Source of the DNA: Mycobacterium lepromatosis
GTDB lineage: Bacteria; Actinomycetota; Actinomycetes; Mycobacteriales; Mycobacteriaceae
Direction: 5' to 3'
DNA length: 64,000 nucleotides
Assembly: GCF_000975265.2 (NCBI RefSeq)
Contig: NZ_CP083405.1
Coordinates: 1 to 64,000, forward strand
This document shows, one piece after another, positions 44,799-55,813 of the stretch. The notes under the pieces were generated by a model that did no database searches, had not been told where the DNA came from, and was given only the letters and a program-made list of their open reading frames with translations. How positions within the stretch are numbered: the first letter of the stretch is position 1; each line of letters starts with the position of its first letter. Made by a program: the position numbers and the translations under genes.

Positions 44799-46512
44799 TC
44801 GCTTGAGCAACCTGTTCGAAAGCGCCGCTGGCATGTTACCCATGTCGGAGGCGCGATCGTTGGAGCTGTTCACCGAGATTACAAATTACGATGAGACTGC
44901 CTGCGACGCATGGATCGGCCGGATCCGCTGCGGCGACACCGACCGAGTGACACTGTTTCGGGCCTGGTATTCGCGAAGGAACTTCGGGCAGTTGTCGGGC
45001 TCCGTCCAGATCCCGATGACCACCCTCAACGCCCGAGTGCCCATTGGGGGGCTATACGGCGACATCACTTACCCTGTCACTTCGCCGCTGGCTATCACCA
45101 TGGGTTTCGCCGCGTGCGAATCTGCGCAAGGTAACTTCGCCGACGCTATGGAAGCGATTGATGCCACTCCGGTCATCGGCTCCGAACATCTGGTGGCCTG
45201 GCTCAAGGCGGTGGTCTACGGGGCAGCCGAACGATGGACCGACGTGATCGACGAAGTCAAGGGCGCCGGAAAGTGGCCGGACAAGTTCCTAGCTGGCGCC
45301 GCTGGCGTCGCGCATGGAGTAGCCGCGGCCAACCTCGGCTTGTTCACCGAGGCTGAACGTCGACTCACCGAGGCGAATGACTCGCCGGCCGGCGAAGCGT
45401 GTGCGCGCTCCATCGCTTGGTATCTAGCAATGGCACGGCGCAGCCAGGGCAATGAAGACGCTGCGGTAGCACTGCTGGAATGGTTGCAGACCACGCACCC
45501 GGAAGGCAAAGTGTCTGCGGCGCTAAAAGATCCGTCCTACCGCCTGAAGACGACGACTGCCGAACAGATCGCCGCTCGCGCAGACCCGTGGGATCCGAGC
45601 AGTGTCGTGACCGACAACTCTGATCGAGACAGACTGCTCGCCCAGGCGCAGGCCGAACTGGACAGGCAGATTGGGCTCACCAGGGTTAAAACCCAGATCG
45701 AGAGGTACCGCGCCGCGACGATGATGGCGAGGGTTCGCACTGCCAAAGGCATGAAAGTCGCGCAGCCAAGCAAACACATGATTTTCACCGGGCCACCCGG
45801 TACCGGCAAGACTACTATCGCGCGGGTGGTGGCCAATATCCTGGCCGGATTGGGTGTCATCTCGGAACCAAAGCTGGTCGAAACGTCGCGCAAAGATTTC
45901 GTCGCCGAATACGAGGGGCAGTCAGCAGTCAAAACTGCCAAAGCAGTCGATCTCGCCCTCGGCGGCGTGTTATTCATAGACGAAGCCTACGCACTGGTGC
46001 AGGAAAGGGACGGACGCACCGATCCGTTCGGACAAGAGGCGTTGGACACCCTGCTGGCGCGGATGGAAAACGACCGCGATCGACTGGTGGTGATCATTGC
46101 CGGCTACAGCTCCGATATCGATCGGCTGCTGGAAACCAACGAAGGTTTGCGATCGCGCTTCGCGACTCGAATCGAATTCGACACCTATTCCCCTGAAGAA
46201 CTTCTCGAAATCGCGAAAGTCATTGCAACCGATGCCGATTCATCACTGAGTGCAGAAGCGAGCAAGAATCTGCTGGAAGCGGCTAAGCAGCTAGCCCAGC
46301 GGACGTTGCGCGGCAGACCTGCCCTCGACGTTGCTGGCAACGGTCGCTACGCGCGACAATTGGTGGAAGCCGCTGAACAGTGTCGTGACATGCGGCTGGC
46401 TCGTGGTCTCGACATCGAGCAACTGGATGTGGACCGACTGCAGGAGATCAACGGCTCAGACATGGTCGAGGCGATCGCCACGGTGCATGCGCACCTCAAC
46501 ATAAGAGAGTGA
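44791..46512 (+). CDS. eccA1: ESX-1 AAA+ ATPase EccA1
   Basis: EccA1 is a cytosolic ATPase of type VII secretion with an N-terminal TPR domain and a C-terminal CbxX/CfqX-type AAA+ domain. The 573-residue product has the TPR-like helical part in about 1-280 and, in the AAA+ domain, Walker A GPPGTGKTT near 332-340, Walker B GVLFIDEAYAL near 391, and the sensor region IIAGYSSDIDRLLETNEGLR near 433-452 with RSRF. Length equals that of Rv3868. EccA has been proposed to release EspG from PE/PPE substrates, so its retention beside a dead espG1 and dead PE35/PPE68 is interesting. Three bases separate it from eccB1. Confidence 0.96.
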   Translation: MIDRLSNLFESAAGMLPMSEARSLELFTEITNYDETACDAWIGRIRCGDTDRVTLFRAWYSRRNFGQLSGSVQIPMTTLNARVPIGGLYGDITYPVTSPLAITMGFAACESAQGNFADAMEAIDATPVIGSEHLVAWLKAVVYGAAERWTDVIDEVKGAGKWPDKFLAGAAGVAHGVAAANLGLFTEAERRLTEANDSPAGEACARSIAWYLAMARRSQGNEDAAVALLEWLQTTHPEGKVSAALKDPSYRLKTTTAEQIAARADPWDPSSVVTDNSDRDRLLAQAQAELDRQIGLTRVKTQIERYRAATMMARVRTAKGMKVAQPSKHMIFTGPPGTGKTTIARVVANILAGLGVISEPKLVETSRKDFVAEYEGQSAVKTAKAVDLALGGVLFIDEAYALVQERDGRTDPFGQEALDTLLARMENDRDRLVVIIAGYSSDIDRLLETNEGLRSRFATRIEFDTYSPEELLEIAKVIATDADSSLSAEASKNLLEAAKQLAQRTLRGRPALDVAGNGRYARQLVEAAEQCRDMRLARGLDIEQLDVDRLQEINGSDMVEAIATVHAHLNIRE

Positions 46513-46515
46513 ACC

Positions 46516-47961
46516 ATGGGGTTTCGCCTGACCACCAAGGTTCAGGTTAGCGGCTGGCGCTTTCTCCTTCGCAGGGTTGAGCATGCCATCGTGCGGCGCG
46601 ACACCCGGATGTTCGACGATCCGATGCAGTTCTACAGCCGCTCGACCGCGCTTGGCATCGTCGTTGCCGTTGCGCTCCTCATAGGCGCCATCCTGCTGGC
46701 TTACTTCAAACCACAGGGCAAGCTGGGGACCAGCACCCTCTTCACCGATCGGTCGACCAATCAGCTCTACGTACTCTTGTCCGAGCATCTGTATCCAGTC
46801 TACAATTTGACCTCGGCGCGACTGGCGCTGGGCAGCCCGGCTAACCCGGCTGTCGTGAAGTCCAGCGAATTGACCAGGTTACCTATGGGCCAGACCATCG
46901 GAATTCCCGGGGCACCCTATGCCACGCCCATTTCAGGGGGTTCCTCGTCAAACTGGACATTGTGCGACACCGTCGCCAATATCGAGAGCGAATCGCCTTC
47001 GGTGCAGACGTCGGTGATAGTTCGATCACTGCAGATCGAACCTGCGATAGATCCACTGCAGCCCAACGAGGCGCTACTGGCGTCGTACCAGGACAAAACG
47101 TGGCTCATTAACTCGAAGGGGCGGCACTCCATCAATCTGGCCAACCGGGCCCTAACCTCGGCCATAGGAATATCGGTAAGCGTTAAGCCAACCCCACTCT
47201 CTGAGGGCCTTTTCAACGCGCTACCTGACATCGGCAGATGGGAGCTGCCGACGATTCCTAACACTGGGGAACCTAACTCGCTGGGGTTATCCCCAGACCT
47301 CGTGATCGGGTCGGTGTTCCAAATCCAGATGGAAAAAGATCCACAGTATTACGTGGTGCTCTCCGACGGCATCGCTCAGGTAAATGCCACCACTGCCGCC
47401 GCGTTGCGCGCCACCCAGTCGCATGGACTGGTAGCGCCTCCATCACTGGTACCAAGCGTGGTCGTCCAGGTTCCCGAACGGGTCTACGACTCACCGTTGC
47501 CCGATGAACCGCTCAAGATGGTGGTCCGGGACGACCACCCCACGCTGTGTTGGGCATGGGAACGCAAAGTCAGTGATCAGGCGCCGAAGACAACCGTGTT
47601 GATTGGTCAGCATCTTCCGCTACAGCCGTCAACTATGAGCACAGGTATAAAACAAATTCGTGGGACAGCAACCGTCTATATTGATGGCGGCAGATACGTG
47701 GCGCTACAGTCTCCAGATCCCCGGTACAGCGAATCCCTATACTACGTCGATCCAGAGGGAGTACGTTACGGCCTGGCGAACTCGGAGGCGGTGAAGGCTC
47801 TGGGTCTCGCTTCGCCGCAGACCGCGCCCTGGGAGATAGTTCGTCTTTTGGTGGAGGGTCCTGTGTTGTCCAGAGACGCGGCTCTGTTGGAGCACGATAC
47901 ACTGACCGCTGACCCAAGCCCCCGGAAAGTACCAGCCGGCTCCTCTGGAGCGAGGCCATGA
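46516..47961 (+). CDS. eccB1: ESX-1 membrane core component EccB1
   Basis: EccB1 anchors in the inner membrane by one N-terminal helix and has a large periplasmic domain in the type VII core complex. The 481-residue product has the conserved start [20 protein letters not shown], the membrane helix [20 protein letters not shown] near 47-66, and family segments such as [20 protein letters not shown] near 79-98 and the Cys pair in WTLCDT near 149 and TLCWAWER near 344, which can form a disulfide. The C terminus ends in a Pro/Ser tail. Its stop overlaps the eccCa1 ATG by four bases. Length equals the family. Confidence 0.96.
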   Translation: MGFRLTTKVQVSGWRFLLRRVEHAIVRRDTRMFDDPMQFYSRSTALGIVVAVALLIGAILLAYFKPQGKLGTSTLFTDRSTNQLYVLLSEHLYPVYNLTSARLALGSPANPAVVKSSELTRLPMGQTIGIPGAPYATPISGGSSSNWTLCDTVANIESESPSVQTSVIVRSLQIEPAIDPLQPNEALLASYQDKTWLINSKGRHSINLANRALTSAIGISVSVKPTPLSEGLFNALPDIGRWELPTIPNTGEPNSLGLSPDLVIGSVFQIQMEKDPQYYVVLSDGIAQVNATTAAALRATQSHGLVAPPSLVPSVVVQVPERVYDSPLPDEPLKMVVRDDHPTLCWAWERKVSDQAPKTTVLIGQHLPLQPSTMSTGIKQIRGTATVYIDGGRYVALQSPDPRYSESLYYVDPEGVRYGLANSEAVKALGLASPQTAPWEIVRLLVEGPVLSRDAALLEHDTLTADPSPRKVPAGSSGARP

Positions 47962-50192
47962 CGACGAAAAAGTTCACCCCGACTATCACCCGCGGCCCGC
48001 GATTGACACCGGGCGAGATTAACATCACGCCGCCCGACGACCTCGGTCTTGAGATCCCACCATCGGGTATGCAAAAGATCCTTCCCTATGTAATGGGCGG
48101 TTGCATGGTCGCCATGATCGCGATCATGTTGGTTGGCGGCACCAAGCAACTCTCGCCGTACATGCTGATGATGCCAATCATGATAGTCATGATGATGGTT
48201 AGTGGCAGTGGTGGAGGGGGTGGTGGCAAAAAGGTGCCTGAGATCAACGCTGACCGCAAGGAGTACTTGCGCTATCTGGCCGGACTACGCGCTCGGGTGA
48301 CATCTTCGGCCGCCTCGCAGGTGGCGTTCTTCAGTTATCATGCTCCCCATCCTCAAGATCTGCTGTCGATCGTGGGCACACAGCGGCAGTGGTCGCGGCC
48401 GGCGAACGCCGACTTCTACGTAGCTACCCGCATCGGTGTCGGCGACCAGCCCGCTGTGGATCGATTGTTGAAGCCAGCCGTCGGGGCGGAGCTGGCGTCG
48501 AACGGTGCAGCGCCTCAGCCGTTTCTGGAACCGGTCAGTCACATGTGGGTAGTCAAATTTTTGCGGACTCACGGGCTGGTGCATGACTGCCCGAAATTGC
48601 TGCAACTGCGTACATTTCCGACAATCGCTGTCGGCGGAGACACGGCAGGGGCGGGCAGATTACTGACCGCGATGATCTGTCACCTGGCCGTGTTCCATCC
48701 GCCAGATCTGCTGCAAATCCGGGTTCTCGCCAAGAACCCCGACGACCCCAACTGGTCCTGGCTGAAATGGTTGCCGCACGTACAGCATCCGACGGAAATC
48801 GACGCCGCCGGGGCGGTCCGAATGATCTTCACTCGCAGTGACAGTCTGGCCGATCTGACGTCGCGTGGTCCGCATGCACCCGATTCGCTGCCCGGTGGCC
48901 CCTACATCATCCTTGTGGATCTGACCGGCGGCAAGGCGGGTTTCCCGCCCGACGGCAGAGCTGGTGTCACAGTGATCACACTCGGCAATCACCGCGGCTC
49001 GACCTACCGCATCAGGGTCAATGAGAACGGGACTGTTGACGACCGATTGCCTGGCCAGAGTTTCCGTCAAGTGACTTCGACAGCCGACCACCTCTCTACG
49101 GTAGAAGCTACCCGCATCGCTCGGAAGTTAGCCGGATGGTCGATCACCGGCACCATCTTCGATAAAACGTCGCGCGTACAGAAGAAAATGGTGACTGAAT
49201 GGCACCAGCTGGTTGGTGCTAACACCGTCGAAGAGGTGCTACCGAGCCGCTGGCGGATGTATACCGACGCTGACCGGGACCGCCTTAAGATCCCTTTTGG
49301 TCACGAATTCAAGACCGGCAATATCATGTACCTGGATATCAAGGAAGGCGCCGAGTTTGGCGGCGGACCGCACGGCATGCTGATCGGGACCACGGGGTCG
49401 GGAAAGTCTGAATTCCTTCGTACCCTGATCTTGTCGTTGGTCGCAATGACACATCCGAACCAGGTGAACCTCTTGCTTACCGACTTCAAAGGCGGTTCCA
49501 CGTTCCTGGGAATGGAGAAACTTCCACACACCGCTGCCGTCGTCACTAATATGGCTGAGGAAGCCGAACTGGTAAGCCGAATGGGTGAAGTGTTGACCGG
49601 CGAACTCGACCGCCGCCAGAACATCCTTCGACAAGCCGGAATCCTGGTCGGTGCGGCCGGCGCGCTCTCCGGGGTGGCCGAATACGAGAGGTACCGCGAA
49701 CGGGGCGCAAACCTCGCACCGCTACCAACGCTTTTCGTCGTCGTAGACGAGTTCGCCGAGTTGCTGCAGAGCCACCCCGACTTTCTCGGACTGTTCGACC
49801 GGATTTGCCGCGTCGGGCGGTCACTGCGCGTTCATCTACTGCTGGCCACCCAGTCATTGCAAACTGGTGGGGTGCGCATCGACAAACTGGAACCCAACTT
49901 AACTTACCGCATCGCGCTGCGCACCACCAGCTCGGCGGAGTCCAAGGCGGTTATCGGAACCCCGGAAGCGCAGTACATTACCAACAAGGAAAGCGGCGTC
50001 GGATTTCTCCGAGTTGGCATGGAGGACCCCGTCAAGTTCAGTTCCCTGTACACTGGCATCCCCTTCGTTCCGGCGATCGCAGCGGAAACCAACGGTGACG
50101 GTGGTCCGTCCAGTCCGCGGTCCAGCCGCAAAAAGGTGCATATCCACGAATTCACCGCCGCTCCAATCCTCGAACCGGCGACAACGTCATGA
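47958..50192 (+). CDS. eccCa1: ESX-1 FtsK/SpoIIIE-type ATPase subunit EccCa1
   Basis: EccC is the motor of type VII secretion. In ESX-1 it is split into EccCa1 and EccCb1. The 744-residue product has two membrane helices near 38-80 ([20 protein letters not shown] and [15 protein letters not shown]), a DUF domain and the first FtsK-like ATPase domain with Walker [10 protein letters not shown] near 477-485, [16 protein letters not shown] near 504 and Walker [13 protein letters not shown] near 593. ATGA overlap with eccB1 suggests coupled translation. Seventy bases separate it from eccCb1, so the split is real and not a frameshift. The frame is intact. Confidence 0.96.
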   Translation: MTTKKFTPTITRGPRLTPGEINITPPDDLGLEIPPSGMQKILPYVMGGCMVAMIAIMLVGGTKQLSPYMLMMPIMIVMMMVSGSGGGGGGKKVPEINADRKEYLRYLAGLRARVTSSAASQVAFFSYHAPHPQDLLSIVGTQRQWSRPANADFYVATRIGVGDQPAVDRLLKPAVGAELASNGAAPQPFLEPVSHMWVVKFLRTHGLVHDCPKLLQLRTFPTIAVGGDTAGAGRLLTAMICHLAVFHPPDLLQIRVLAKNPDDPNWSWLKWLPHVQHPTEIDAAGAVRMIFTRSDSLADLTSRGPHAPDSLPGGPYIILVDLTGGKAGFPPDGRAGVTVITLGNHRGSTYRIRVNENGTVDDRLPGQSFRQVTSTADHLSTVEATRIARKLAGWSITGTIFDKTSRVQKKMVTEWHQLVGANTVEEVLPSRWRMYTDADRDRLKIPFGHEFKTGNIMYLDIKEGAEFGGGPHGMLIGTTGSGKSEFLRTLILSLVAMTHPNQVNLLLTDFKGGSTFLGMEKLPHTAAVVTNMAEEAELVSRMGEVLTGELDRRQNILRQAGILVGAAGALSGVAEYERYRERGANLAPLPTLFVVVDEFAELLQSHPDFLGLFDRICRVGRSLRVHLLLATQSLQTGGVRIDKLEPNLTYRIALRTTSSAESKAVIGTPEAQYITNKESGVGFLRVGMEDPVKFSSLYTGIPFVPAIAAETNGDGGPSSPRSSRKKVHIHEFTAAPILEPATTS

Positions 50193-50262
50193 CCTGTGCT
50201 AGCTACGATGCAGTGGGGTACCATCCGCTTGCGGGAGACGAAGCGATGGGGGAGCGGCGTCA

Positions 50263-52041
50263 ATGACTGCCGAACCGGAAGTACGCGCGCTTCGCGAGGT
50301 AGTACTCGAGCAACTCGGCACCGGTGAATCCCGTGCATATAAGATGTGGCTGCCTCCGTTGCTCGATCCGGTCCCACTGAACGAGCTCATCGAGCGTGAC
50401 AGCAACAGGCATCCGCTGCACTTTGCGTTGGGCATCATGGATGAGCCACGGCGGCACCGCCAGGATATCTGGGGTGTCGATCTTTCTGGGGCGGGCGGCA
50501 ACATTGGCATCGGGGGCGCGCCACAAACCGGGAAGACAACCCTTCTGCAGACCATGGTGATGTCGGCGGCTGCCACGCACTCACCGCGGGACGTCCAGTT
50601 CTACTGCGTCGATCTCGGTGGTGGTGGGCTGATCTACCTGGAAAACCTGCCTCACGTCGGCGGGGTAGCGAACCGATCAGAGCCCGACCGGGTCAACCGA
50701 GTGATCGCCGAGGCGCAAGCTGTTATGCGGCAACGAGAAATCATCTTCAAAGAAAACCGCGTTGGCTCGATGGCAGCGTATCGGCAATTGCGCACGAACC
50801 CCAGTCATCCCGTAGCGGCCGACCCGTTCGGCGATGTATTTCTGATTATCGACGGTTGGTCGGCATTTACCAGTGAGTTTCCCGACCTCGAAGCGGCGGT
50901 CCAGGATCTAGCCGCACAGGGGCTTTCGTTTGGGGTCCACATGGTGATTACCACACCACGCTGGACAGAACTGCGGTCGCGCGTTCGCGACTACTTGGGC
51001 ACCAAGATCGAATTCCGACTCGGCGACGTCAACGACACCCAGATCGACCGCATTGCTCGGGATATCCCAGCGAATCGCCCAGGCCGAGCAATTTCAGTTG
51101 AGAAGCACCACCTGATGATGGGGGTGCCTAGGTTTGACGACGTGCACAGCGCTGACGACCTGGTGGACGCGATGACAGCCGGGGTGACGCAAATCGCGGC
51201 TAAAACCACTGAACAAGCACCCAGGGTTCGGGTTCTGCCGTCGCACGTATACTTGCACGAGATCGACCTGAACCCGCCCGGACCGGATTCCGACTACCGC
51301 ACCCGTTGGAAAATTCCTATCGGAGTACGCGAAACCGACCTGTCGGTGGCCTACACTCACATGAGTTCGAATCCGCACTTACTGATCTTCGGGAACTCCA
51401 AATCGGGCAAGACACGCACCGCACATGCGATCGCGCGAGCCATCTGTGCCCGGAACAGTCCACAACAAGTGCGGTTCATGCTAGCCGACTATCGGTCGAG
51501 TTTGTTGGACGCAGTACCGGACAGCCACCTACTCGACGCGGGTGCGATCAACCGCAACAGCGCAAGCTTGGACGAGGCCATCCGGGCCCTGACGACTAAC
51601 CTGAAGAAGCGGTTGCCACCGGCCGACCTGACGACCGCTCAGGTGCGGTCGCGGTCGTGGTGGAGCGGATTTGATGTGGTGCTGCTAGTCGACGATTGGC
51701 ACATGATCGTCAGCGCGGCCGGCGGCGCGCCGCCCATGGGCCCACTCGCCCCGTTATTGCCAGCGGCTTCGGATATCGGGTTGCACATTCTTGTCACCTG
51801 TTTGATGAGCCAGGCATACAAAGCGACTATGGACAAGTTCGTCGGCAGTGCATTTGGGGCGGGAGCTCCAACCATCTTCCTTTCCGGTGACAAGCAGGAA
51901 TTCCCCTCCTCTGAAATCAAGGTCAAGCGGCGGCCTCCTGGCCAGGCATTTATGGTCTCACCGGAGGCCAAAGAGGTCATCCAGGCGGTCTACGTAGATC
52001 CTCCAGAAGAAGTGTTCACAGTACTCCCAGCAAGCAGTTAA
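50263..52041 (+). CDS. eccCb1: ESX-1 FtsK/SpoIIIE-type ATPase subunit EccCb1
   Basis: EccCb1 is the cytosolic half of the ESX-1 motor and recognises the C-terminal signal of EsxB. The 592-residue product has two ATPase domains: Walker [10 protein letters not shown] near 85-93 with Walker [10 protein letters not shown] near 192, and a second GNSKSGKTR near 379 with VVLLVDDW near 475. The ATG at 50263, with GGGGGAG about 11 bases upstream, gives the canonical [18 protein letters not shown]. Length is within one residue of Rv3871. Downstream, PE35 and PPE68 are dead but esxB and esxA are intact, so EsxB is its obvious remaining substrate. Confidence 0.96.
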   Translation: MTAEPEVRALREVVLEQLGTGESRAYKMWLPPLLDPVPLNELIERDSNRHPLHFALGIMDEPRRHRQDIWGVDLSGAGGNIGIGGAPQTGKTTLLQTMVMSAAATHSPRDVQFYCVDLGGGGLIYLENLPHVGGVANRSEPDRVNRVIAEAQAVMRQREIIFKENRVGSMAAYRQLRTNPSHPVAADPFGDVFLIIDGWSAFTSEFPDLEAAVQDLAAQGLSFGVHMVITTPRWTELRSRVRDYLGTKIEFRLGDVNDTQIDRIARDIPANRPGRAISVEKHHLMMGVPRFDDVHSADDLVDAMTAGVTQIAAKTTEQAPRVRVLPSHVYLHEIDLNPPGPDSDYRTRWKIPIGVRETDLSVAYTHMSSNPHLLIFGNSKSGKTRTAHAIARAICARNSPQQVRFMLADYRSSLLDAVPDSHLLDAGAINRNSASLDEAIRALTTNLKKRLPPADLTTAQVRSRSWWSGFDVVLLVDDWHMIVSAAGGAPPMGPLAPLLPAASDIGLHILVTCLMSQAYKATMDKFVGSAFGAGAPTIFLSGDKQEFPSSEIKVKRRPPGQAFMVSPEAKEVIQAVYVDPPEEVFTVLPASS

Positions 52042-52106
52042 GATAATTTCATTCCCAAAGGAAGAAACGAACGGGCCACCGACAACCAACACCAAAGAGG
52101 GACACG

Positions 52107-52198
52107 GTGAACTGTTGGGCTGTTTTTGGGGTGACGCACTCCATGTCGCTCATGAGTATTCGCTAGTCGACAACGGCGCCGACATAGCTTGGGTGTAG
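52107..52198 (+). pseudogene. PE35 relic, C-terminal fragment
   Basis: Between eccCb1 and the PPE68 relic, where PE35 belongs, only the end of a PE protein is recognisable: HEYSLVDNGADIAWV followed by a stop corresponds to the PE35 end TYSQIDDGAAGVFAE, including the YxxxD export motif. The N-terminal two-thirds are missing or unrecognisable. The assignment rests on position and this short match. Confidence 0.6.
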
Positions 52199-52243
52199 CA
52201 ATTTGACCCGAGAACGCTATCGCAGACAGAGGGAGCTGACAAC

Positions 52244-53238
52244 ATGACTTCGCTGATGTTGTGGCCCGCATCGGTGTTGAGTGAGTGTCTGTTGAGTTAT
52301 TGGCGCGCTTCAGCTTCCTCGGCGAGGCGTGGACCGGAGGAAGCAGCGGTCGCGCCGATTGCGGCTGCCAAGCCCATGATGACCTGGCTGCAATCCGCGG
52401 CAGAGCAGATGACCAACGCAGGCCGAGGAGTACCGGCAAGTGATGGCAAGCACGCTGGGAATGGCCGTGATTACTGAGAACCGCATCAACCGGGCAATCC
52501 TTGCCGTCACCGACTTCCTCGGCGTCAACATGGCGCCAATCGTCTTCACGGAAGCGGACTATATTCATCTGCATGAGGAACCAGACCGCCCTAGCAATGA
52601 ACGCCTACCAGGCGGAAACCCTGCTGAAAACGGCTTTCCAGAAGCTTAAACCAATGGTCGCGATCCTTAATCCGTCGAGCGACTCTCCGTCATCAACTTT
52701 GACGTCCGAGGGGAACCAATTAACGCAGATGATATCCGGATTTTTCGCTACCCTGCCTTCAACCCAGGCGTTGCAGCAAACTGTTGGGCAGGCCGCAGAG
52801 CTTACTTGCCCGATGCAGCAGGTAAGGTCGCCGTTTACCTCTATGGATAGCACCGACGGTTGCACGAGTGGCCAATGCGGCGACACGGAAAGCTCCCATT
52901 GCATCGGTCTGCTTGGTGCCAGTCCGCTATCCAACCACCCTTTGACCGGTGGGATAGACACAACCACCAACGCAAGCCTGCTGTGCGCGGAGTCGCTGCC
53001 TGGTGCGAGTGGGTCGTTGGCGTGGACACCGCTGACGACCCAATTGATCGATAAGTCGATTGCACCGGAGCCTCGGCAACGGGTGATGCTGCCCTCGTGG
53101 GTGCAAGCTCGCCGGGTCGCAACGCCCCAAGACGGTGGAACGACCGGAACGGCTCTGGCAGAGCCGCCAGCGCAGCAGTTCGGGTTGCCTAACGAGAACG
53201 ACTGAGAGGAGTGGGACGACGACCAGGACAACTGGTGA
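52244..53238 (+). pseudogene. PPE68 relic
   Basis: PPE68 (Rv3873) is secreted with PE35. The relic keeps the order of the family over three frames: an N-terminal part (MLWPASVLSECLL, then MMTWLQSAAEQM), a middle part QVMASTLGMAVITENRINRA then LAVTDFLGVNMAPIVFTEADY, and a long open part of 234 codons with QTALAMNAYQAETLLKTAFQ, CPMQQV, GLLGASPLSNHPLTGG and CAESLPGASGSLAWTPL. The last part runs into an in-frame TGA at 53203-53205, ten codons before the natural end EEWDDDQDNW. At least two frameshifts and an N-terminal deletion of the PPE domain rule out a normal product. The late part is open and well kept, so decay is recent. Confidence 0.9.
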
Positions 53239-53332
53239 ACACCCACAATAACAAACTTCCCGGCAACCGGGCCGGAAAGACTTGCTAGCATCTGGCGAGT
53301 AACAGCAAGTAAGAGAAGAGAGTAGAATCAAC

Positions 53333-53635
53333 ATGGCAGAGATGATCACCGAGGCCGTGGTCCTCACTAGGCAGGCATCAGCTTTCGACGGTATTGCGCA
53401 AGGACTCATCCAAGAGCGGAGCACTGTTGACAACATCGGTCTGGGCTTTCAGAGCCAATGGCAGGGCCAGGCCGCCACAGCAACCACTGCTGCGCTGCAG
53501 CGCTTCGACAGCGCCATGCAAGCCCAAATCAACGAGTTGAAAGAGATCGTCGAGAAGCTGAACCGGTCCGGTGGCAACTACACCAATACCGACGAGGAAG
53601 CGTGCCAGTTGTTGTCCTCGAAGATGAACTTCTGA
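53333..53635 (+). CDS. esxB: ESX-1 substrate EsxB (CFP-10)
   Basis: EsxB is a WXG100 protein that pairs with EsxA and carries the export signal read by EccCb1. The 100-residue product has the two-helix fold with the WXG turn at WQG near residue 43 and the YxxxD motif in YTNTDEE near 82-86. The C terminus LLSSKMNF is intact and matches what I recall for M. leprae. A Cys appears in EEACQLL, where I recall Asn in relatives. Overall I judge it clearly diverged from M. leprae EsxB. The start follows GAAGAGAG; esxA begins 27 bases downstream. Confidence 0.97.
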   Translation: MAEMITEAVVLTRQASAFDGIAQGLIQERSTVDNIGLGFQSQWQGQAATATTAALQRFDSAMQAQINELKEIVEKLNRSGGNYTNTDEEACQLLSSKMNF

Positions 53636-53662
53636 TCCAACCACCAAGAACTGGAGTACAAG

Positions 53663-53950
53663 ATGACACAGGTATGGAACTTCTCTTCCCTACAAGGGGT
53701 CGTCGCCGACCTGCAAGGAAGCTCCTGCAGAATTGGGGAGTTGCTCGACCAATGCCAAGAATCGCTCGCAACGCTACAAAGCTCGTGGCATGGTTCCGGT
53801 AACGAGTCCTACTCGATGGTCCAACGACGTTTCAACCAGAACACCACAGACATAAACCGTGCACTGGGCGACCTGGTACAGGCAATCAGTAATTCGGCCG
53901 ACTCGATGCAACACACTGAGCAGGGCGTCATGAGTATGTTCAGCGGGTAG
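53663..53950 (+). CDS. esxA: ESX-1 substrate EsxA (ESAT-6)
   Basis: EsxA forms the heterodimer with EsxB and is linked to phagosomal membrane damage. The 95-residue product has the helix-turn-helix fold with the turn at SSWHGSGNES near residues 41-50 and the usual C terminus GVMSMFSG. The start follows CTGGAG. Differences from M. leprae EsxA, as I remember it, are concentrated in the first helix (VWNFSSLQGVVADLQGSSCR) and near residues 60-90; an unusual Cys occurs at about residue 22. Frame, length and turn are intact, so the pair should fold and be exported. Confidence 0.97.
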   Translation: MTQVWNFSSLQGVVADLQGSSCRIGELLDQCQESLATLQSSWHGSGNESYSMVQRRFNQNTTDINRALGDLVQAISNSADSMQHTEQGVMSMFSG

Positions 53951-54040
53951 AATATCCAGATACGAGATCGGGGCGGGTTCTACTTCAAAGGATCTCGCCC
54001 TTTTCTCGTGTGTACTGGACCACACATCTGAAAGGCTTTC

Positions 54041-55813
54041 ATGGCGGCTGATTATGACAAGCTGTTTCGGCCTGACGATGGCGCCTACGCTCCGTCAGAT
54101 CAGGCAGCGGAGCAGTTATTCGACGGTGCTCCACCGTATACCCCGCCTACCATGCCAACCTTTACTCCAACGCCCAATGGTGAAGTTGCGTCCCCAATGC
54201 CGGACTGGCCAGATCAACTGCAACCGTACCCCTCGGCTGCATCCAAACCCCATCTGCCCCCGATGCCCATCGGCAGCCCGGTGCAACCCCCGCTGGCTTC
54301 ATCCGAATCTTCGCAGACCCCTCTGCCAGTTAGTGCCCCCCTCCGCGCTCCAGCAGCATCGCTGATGCCAATCGGCGAATCTCAGCAATGGTCACCCGCG
54401 GTAGCACCCGAACATCAGTTTGCTGAATCCGAGCCCCCATCGGTCCCAATGCCGATCAACGGGCCTGCCCTAGCCAAACCCGCAACGCCAATGCCCACGA
54501 CGCCAGTCGACCGATTCCAGCGAACGCCGGTCACCTCGCCTGAACCTTCTCTTGCTGAACCTGAAGCACAGCCGCCGGCTACACCAAAACCGTCTTTGCC
54601 TCCGGGGTCAGTGAGCAGGCCGCAGCAGGCTCCGCTCGAATCGCCGCGTCCGTCTGCGGGCCAACATTCACGACACGCTCGCCGAGTTCACCGCCATCGC
54701 GACGAAACCCAAACGACCAACCTGACATCAGCAACTGATCCGATGATCGCGCCGCGCTCGCGGATAGCGGAGCCGCGGCAGGCGCCCCACGCCGCAGCAG
54801 AGCCGGCTCCGACGCAACCTCCTGCCAGACCCGATGGCCTGACAAGTCGCCGTACCGCGCCGCACGATGCGACTGCGACATCCGCAATCGGCGCGCAGAC
54901 GGAACAGAGCGCCGGGGTCAAAAAGCCGGGCAAGGTGGTGGCTAAACGAGGTTGGCGGCATTGGGTCCACACCGTTACACGGATAAATCTGGGCTTGTCG
55001 CCAGACGAGCTTCACGAGTTGGATTTGCTCACGCGGGTACGTCGAACTCCCCGCGGTTCGTATCAGATCGGGATCTTGGGCCTCAAAGGCGGGGCCGGCA
55101 AGACGACTGTAACAGTCACTTTGGGCTCGATGTTCGCTCGTGTGCGTAACGATCGGATCCTGGTGGTTGACGCGGATACCGGCTGTGGAAACCTCGCTGA
55201 CCGGACGGGACGTTCTTCGGACGCAACTATTGCTGATCTGCTGGCAGACAAAGAGGTGAAGTATTACAATGATATACGCGCGTACACTAGCGTGAATACA
55301 GTCAATCTTGAAGTTCTCCCCGCAATGGGGTATAGCACAGCCCAACACATGTTGAGCGGAGAGGACTGGAATCTCGCTGCCGCTACAGTATCAAGATATT
55401 ACAACATCATGTTGGCCGACTGCGGCGTCGGTCTGTTCGACCCGATTACCCGCAGTGTGCTCTCGACAGCGTCCGGAGTGGTGATTGTTACCAGCACGTC
55501 GATCGATGCCGCCCAGCAAGCAGCGGTCGCTTTGGACTGGTTACGCCATAAAGGCTATCAAGACCTACTGAATCGTGCATGTGTGGTGATCAACTATGTT
55601 ATGCCGAAAGAGCCCAACATCGCGGGCAAAGAATTGGTGCAACAATTCGAACAACAAATTCAACCCGGCCGGGTTGTGGTCCTGCCTTGGGATAAACATA
55701 TCGCGGCCGGAACCGAAATTCGGCTCGACCGACTCGACCCCCTATACCAGCGTCGGATCCTCGAGCTAGCCGCAGCACTGTCCGACGATTTTGAGAGAGC
55801 TGGACGCCATTGA
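54041..55813 (+). CDS. espI: ESX-1 secretion-associated ParA/MinD-like protein EspI
   Basis: EspI is a cytosolic ESX-1 regulator; in M. tuberculosis it lowers ESX-1 secretion when ATP is low. The 590-residue product has a long Pro/Ser/Ala-rich N-terminal region (about 1-285) with repeated MPxxxP and MPIG units, followed by a MinD/ParA-type domain with deviant Walker A GLKGGAGKTTVTVT near 346-359 and DADTGCGNLADR near 379. It is shorter than Rv3876 (666 as I recall) through the low-complexity part only. The stop overlaps the TTG start of eccD1. The frame is intact. Confidence 0.94.
   Translation: MAADYDKLFRPDDGAYAPSDQAAEQLFDGAPPYTPPTMPTFTPTPNGEVASPMPDWPDQLQPYPSAASKPHLPPMPIGSPVQPPLASSESSQTPLPVSAPLRAPAASLMPIGESQQWSPAVAPEHQFAESEPPSVPMPINGPALAKPATPMPTTPVDRFQRTPVTSPEPSLAEPEAQPPATPKPSLPPGSVSRPQQAPLESPRPSAGQHSRHARRVHRHRDETQTTNLTSATDPMIAPRSRIAEPRQAPHAAAEPAPTQPPARPDGLTSRRTAPHDATATSAIGAQTEQSAGVKKPGKVVAKRGWRHWVHTVTRINLGLSPDELHELDLLTRVRRTPRGSYQIGILGLKGGAGKTTVTVTLGSMFARVRNDRILVVDADTGCGNLADRTGRSSDATIADLLADKEVKYYNDIRAYTSVNTVNLEVLPAMGYSTAQHMLSGEDWNLAAATVSRYYNIMLADCGVGLFDPITRSVLSTASGVVIVTSTSIDAAQQAAVALDWLRHKGYQDLLNRACVVINYVMPKEPNIAGKELVQQFEQQIQPGRVVVLPWDKHIAAGTEIRLDRLDPLYQRRILELAAALSDDFERAGRH

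Noticed and set aside
54728..55348. 206-codon open frame opposite espI
   Set aside because: It is fully within espI, which has a P-loop and conserved context.
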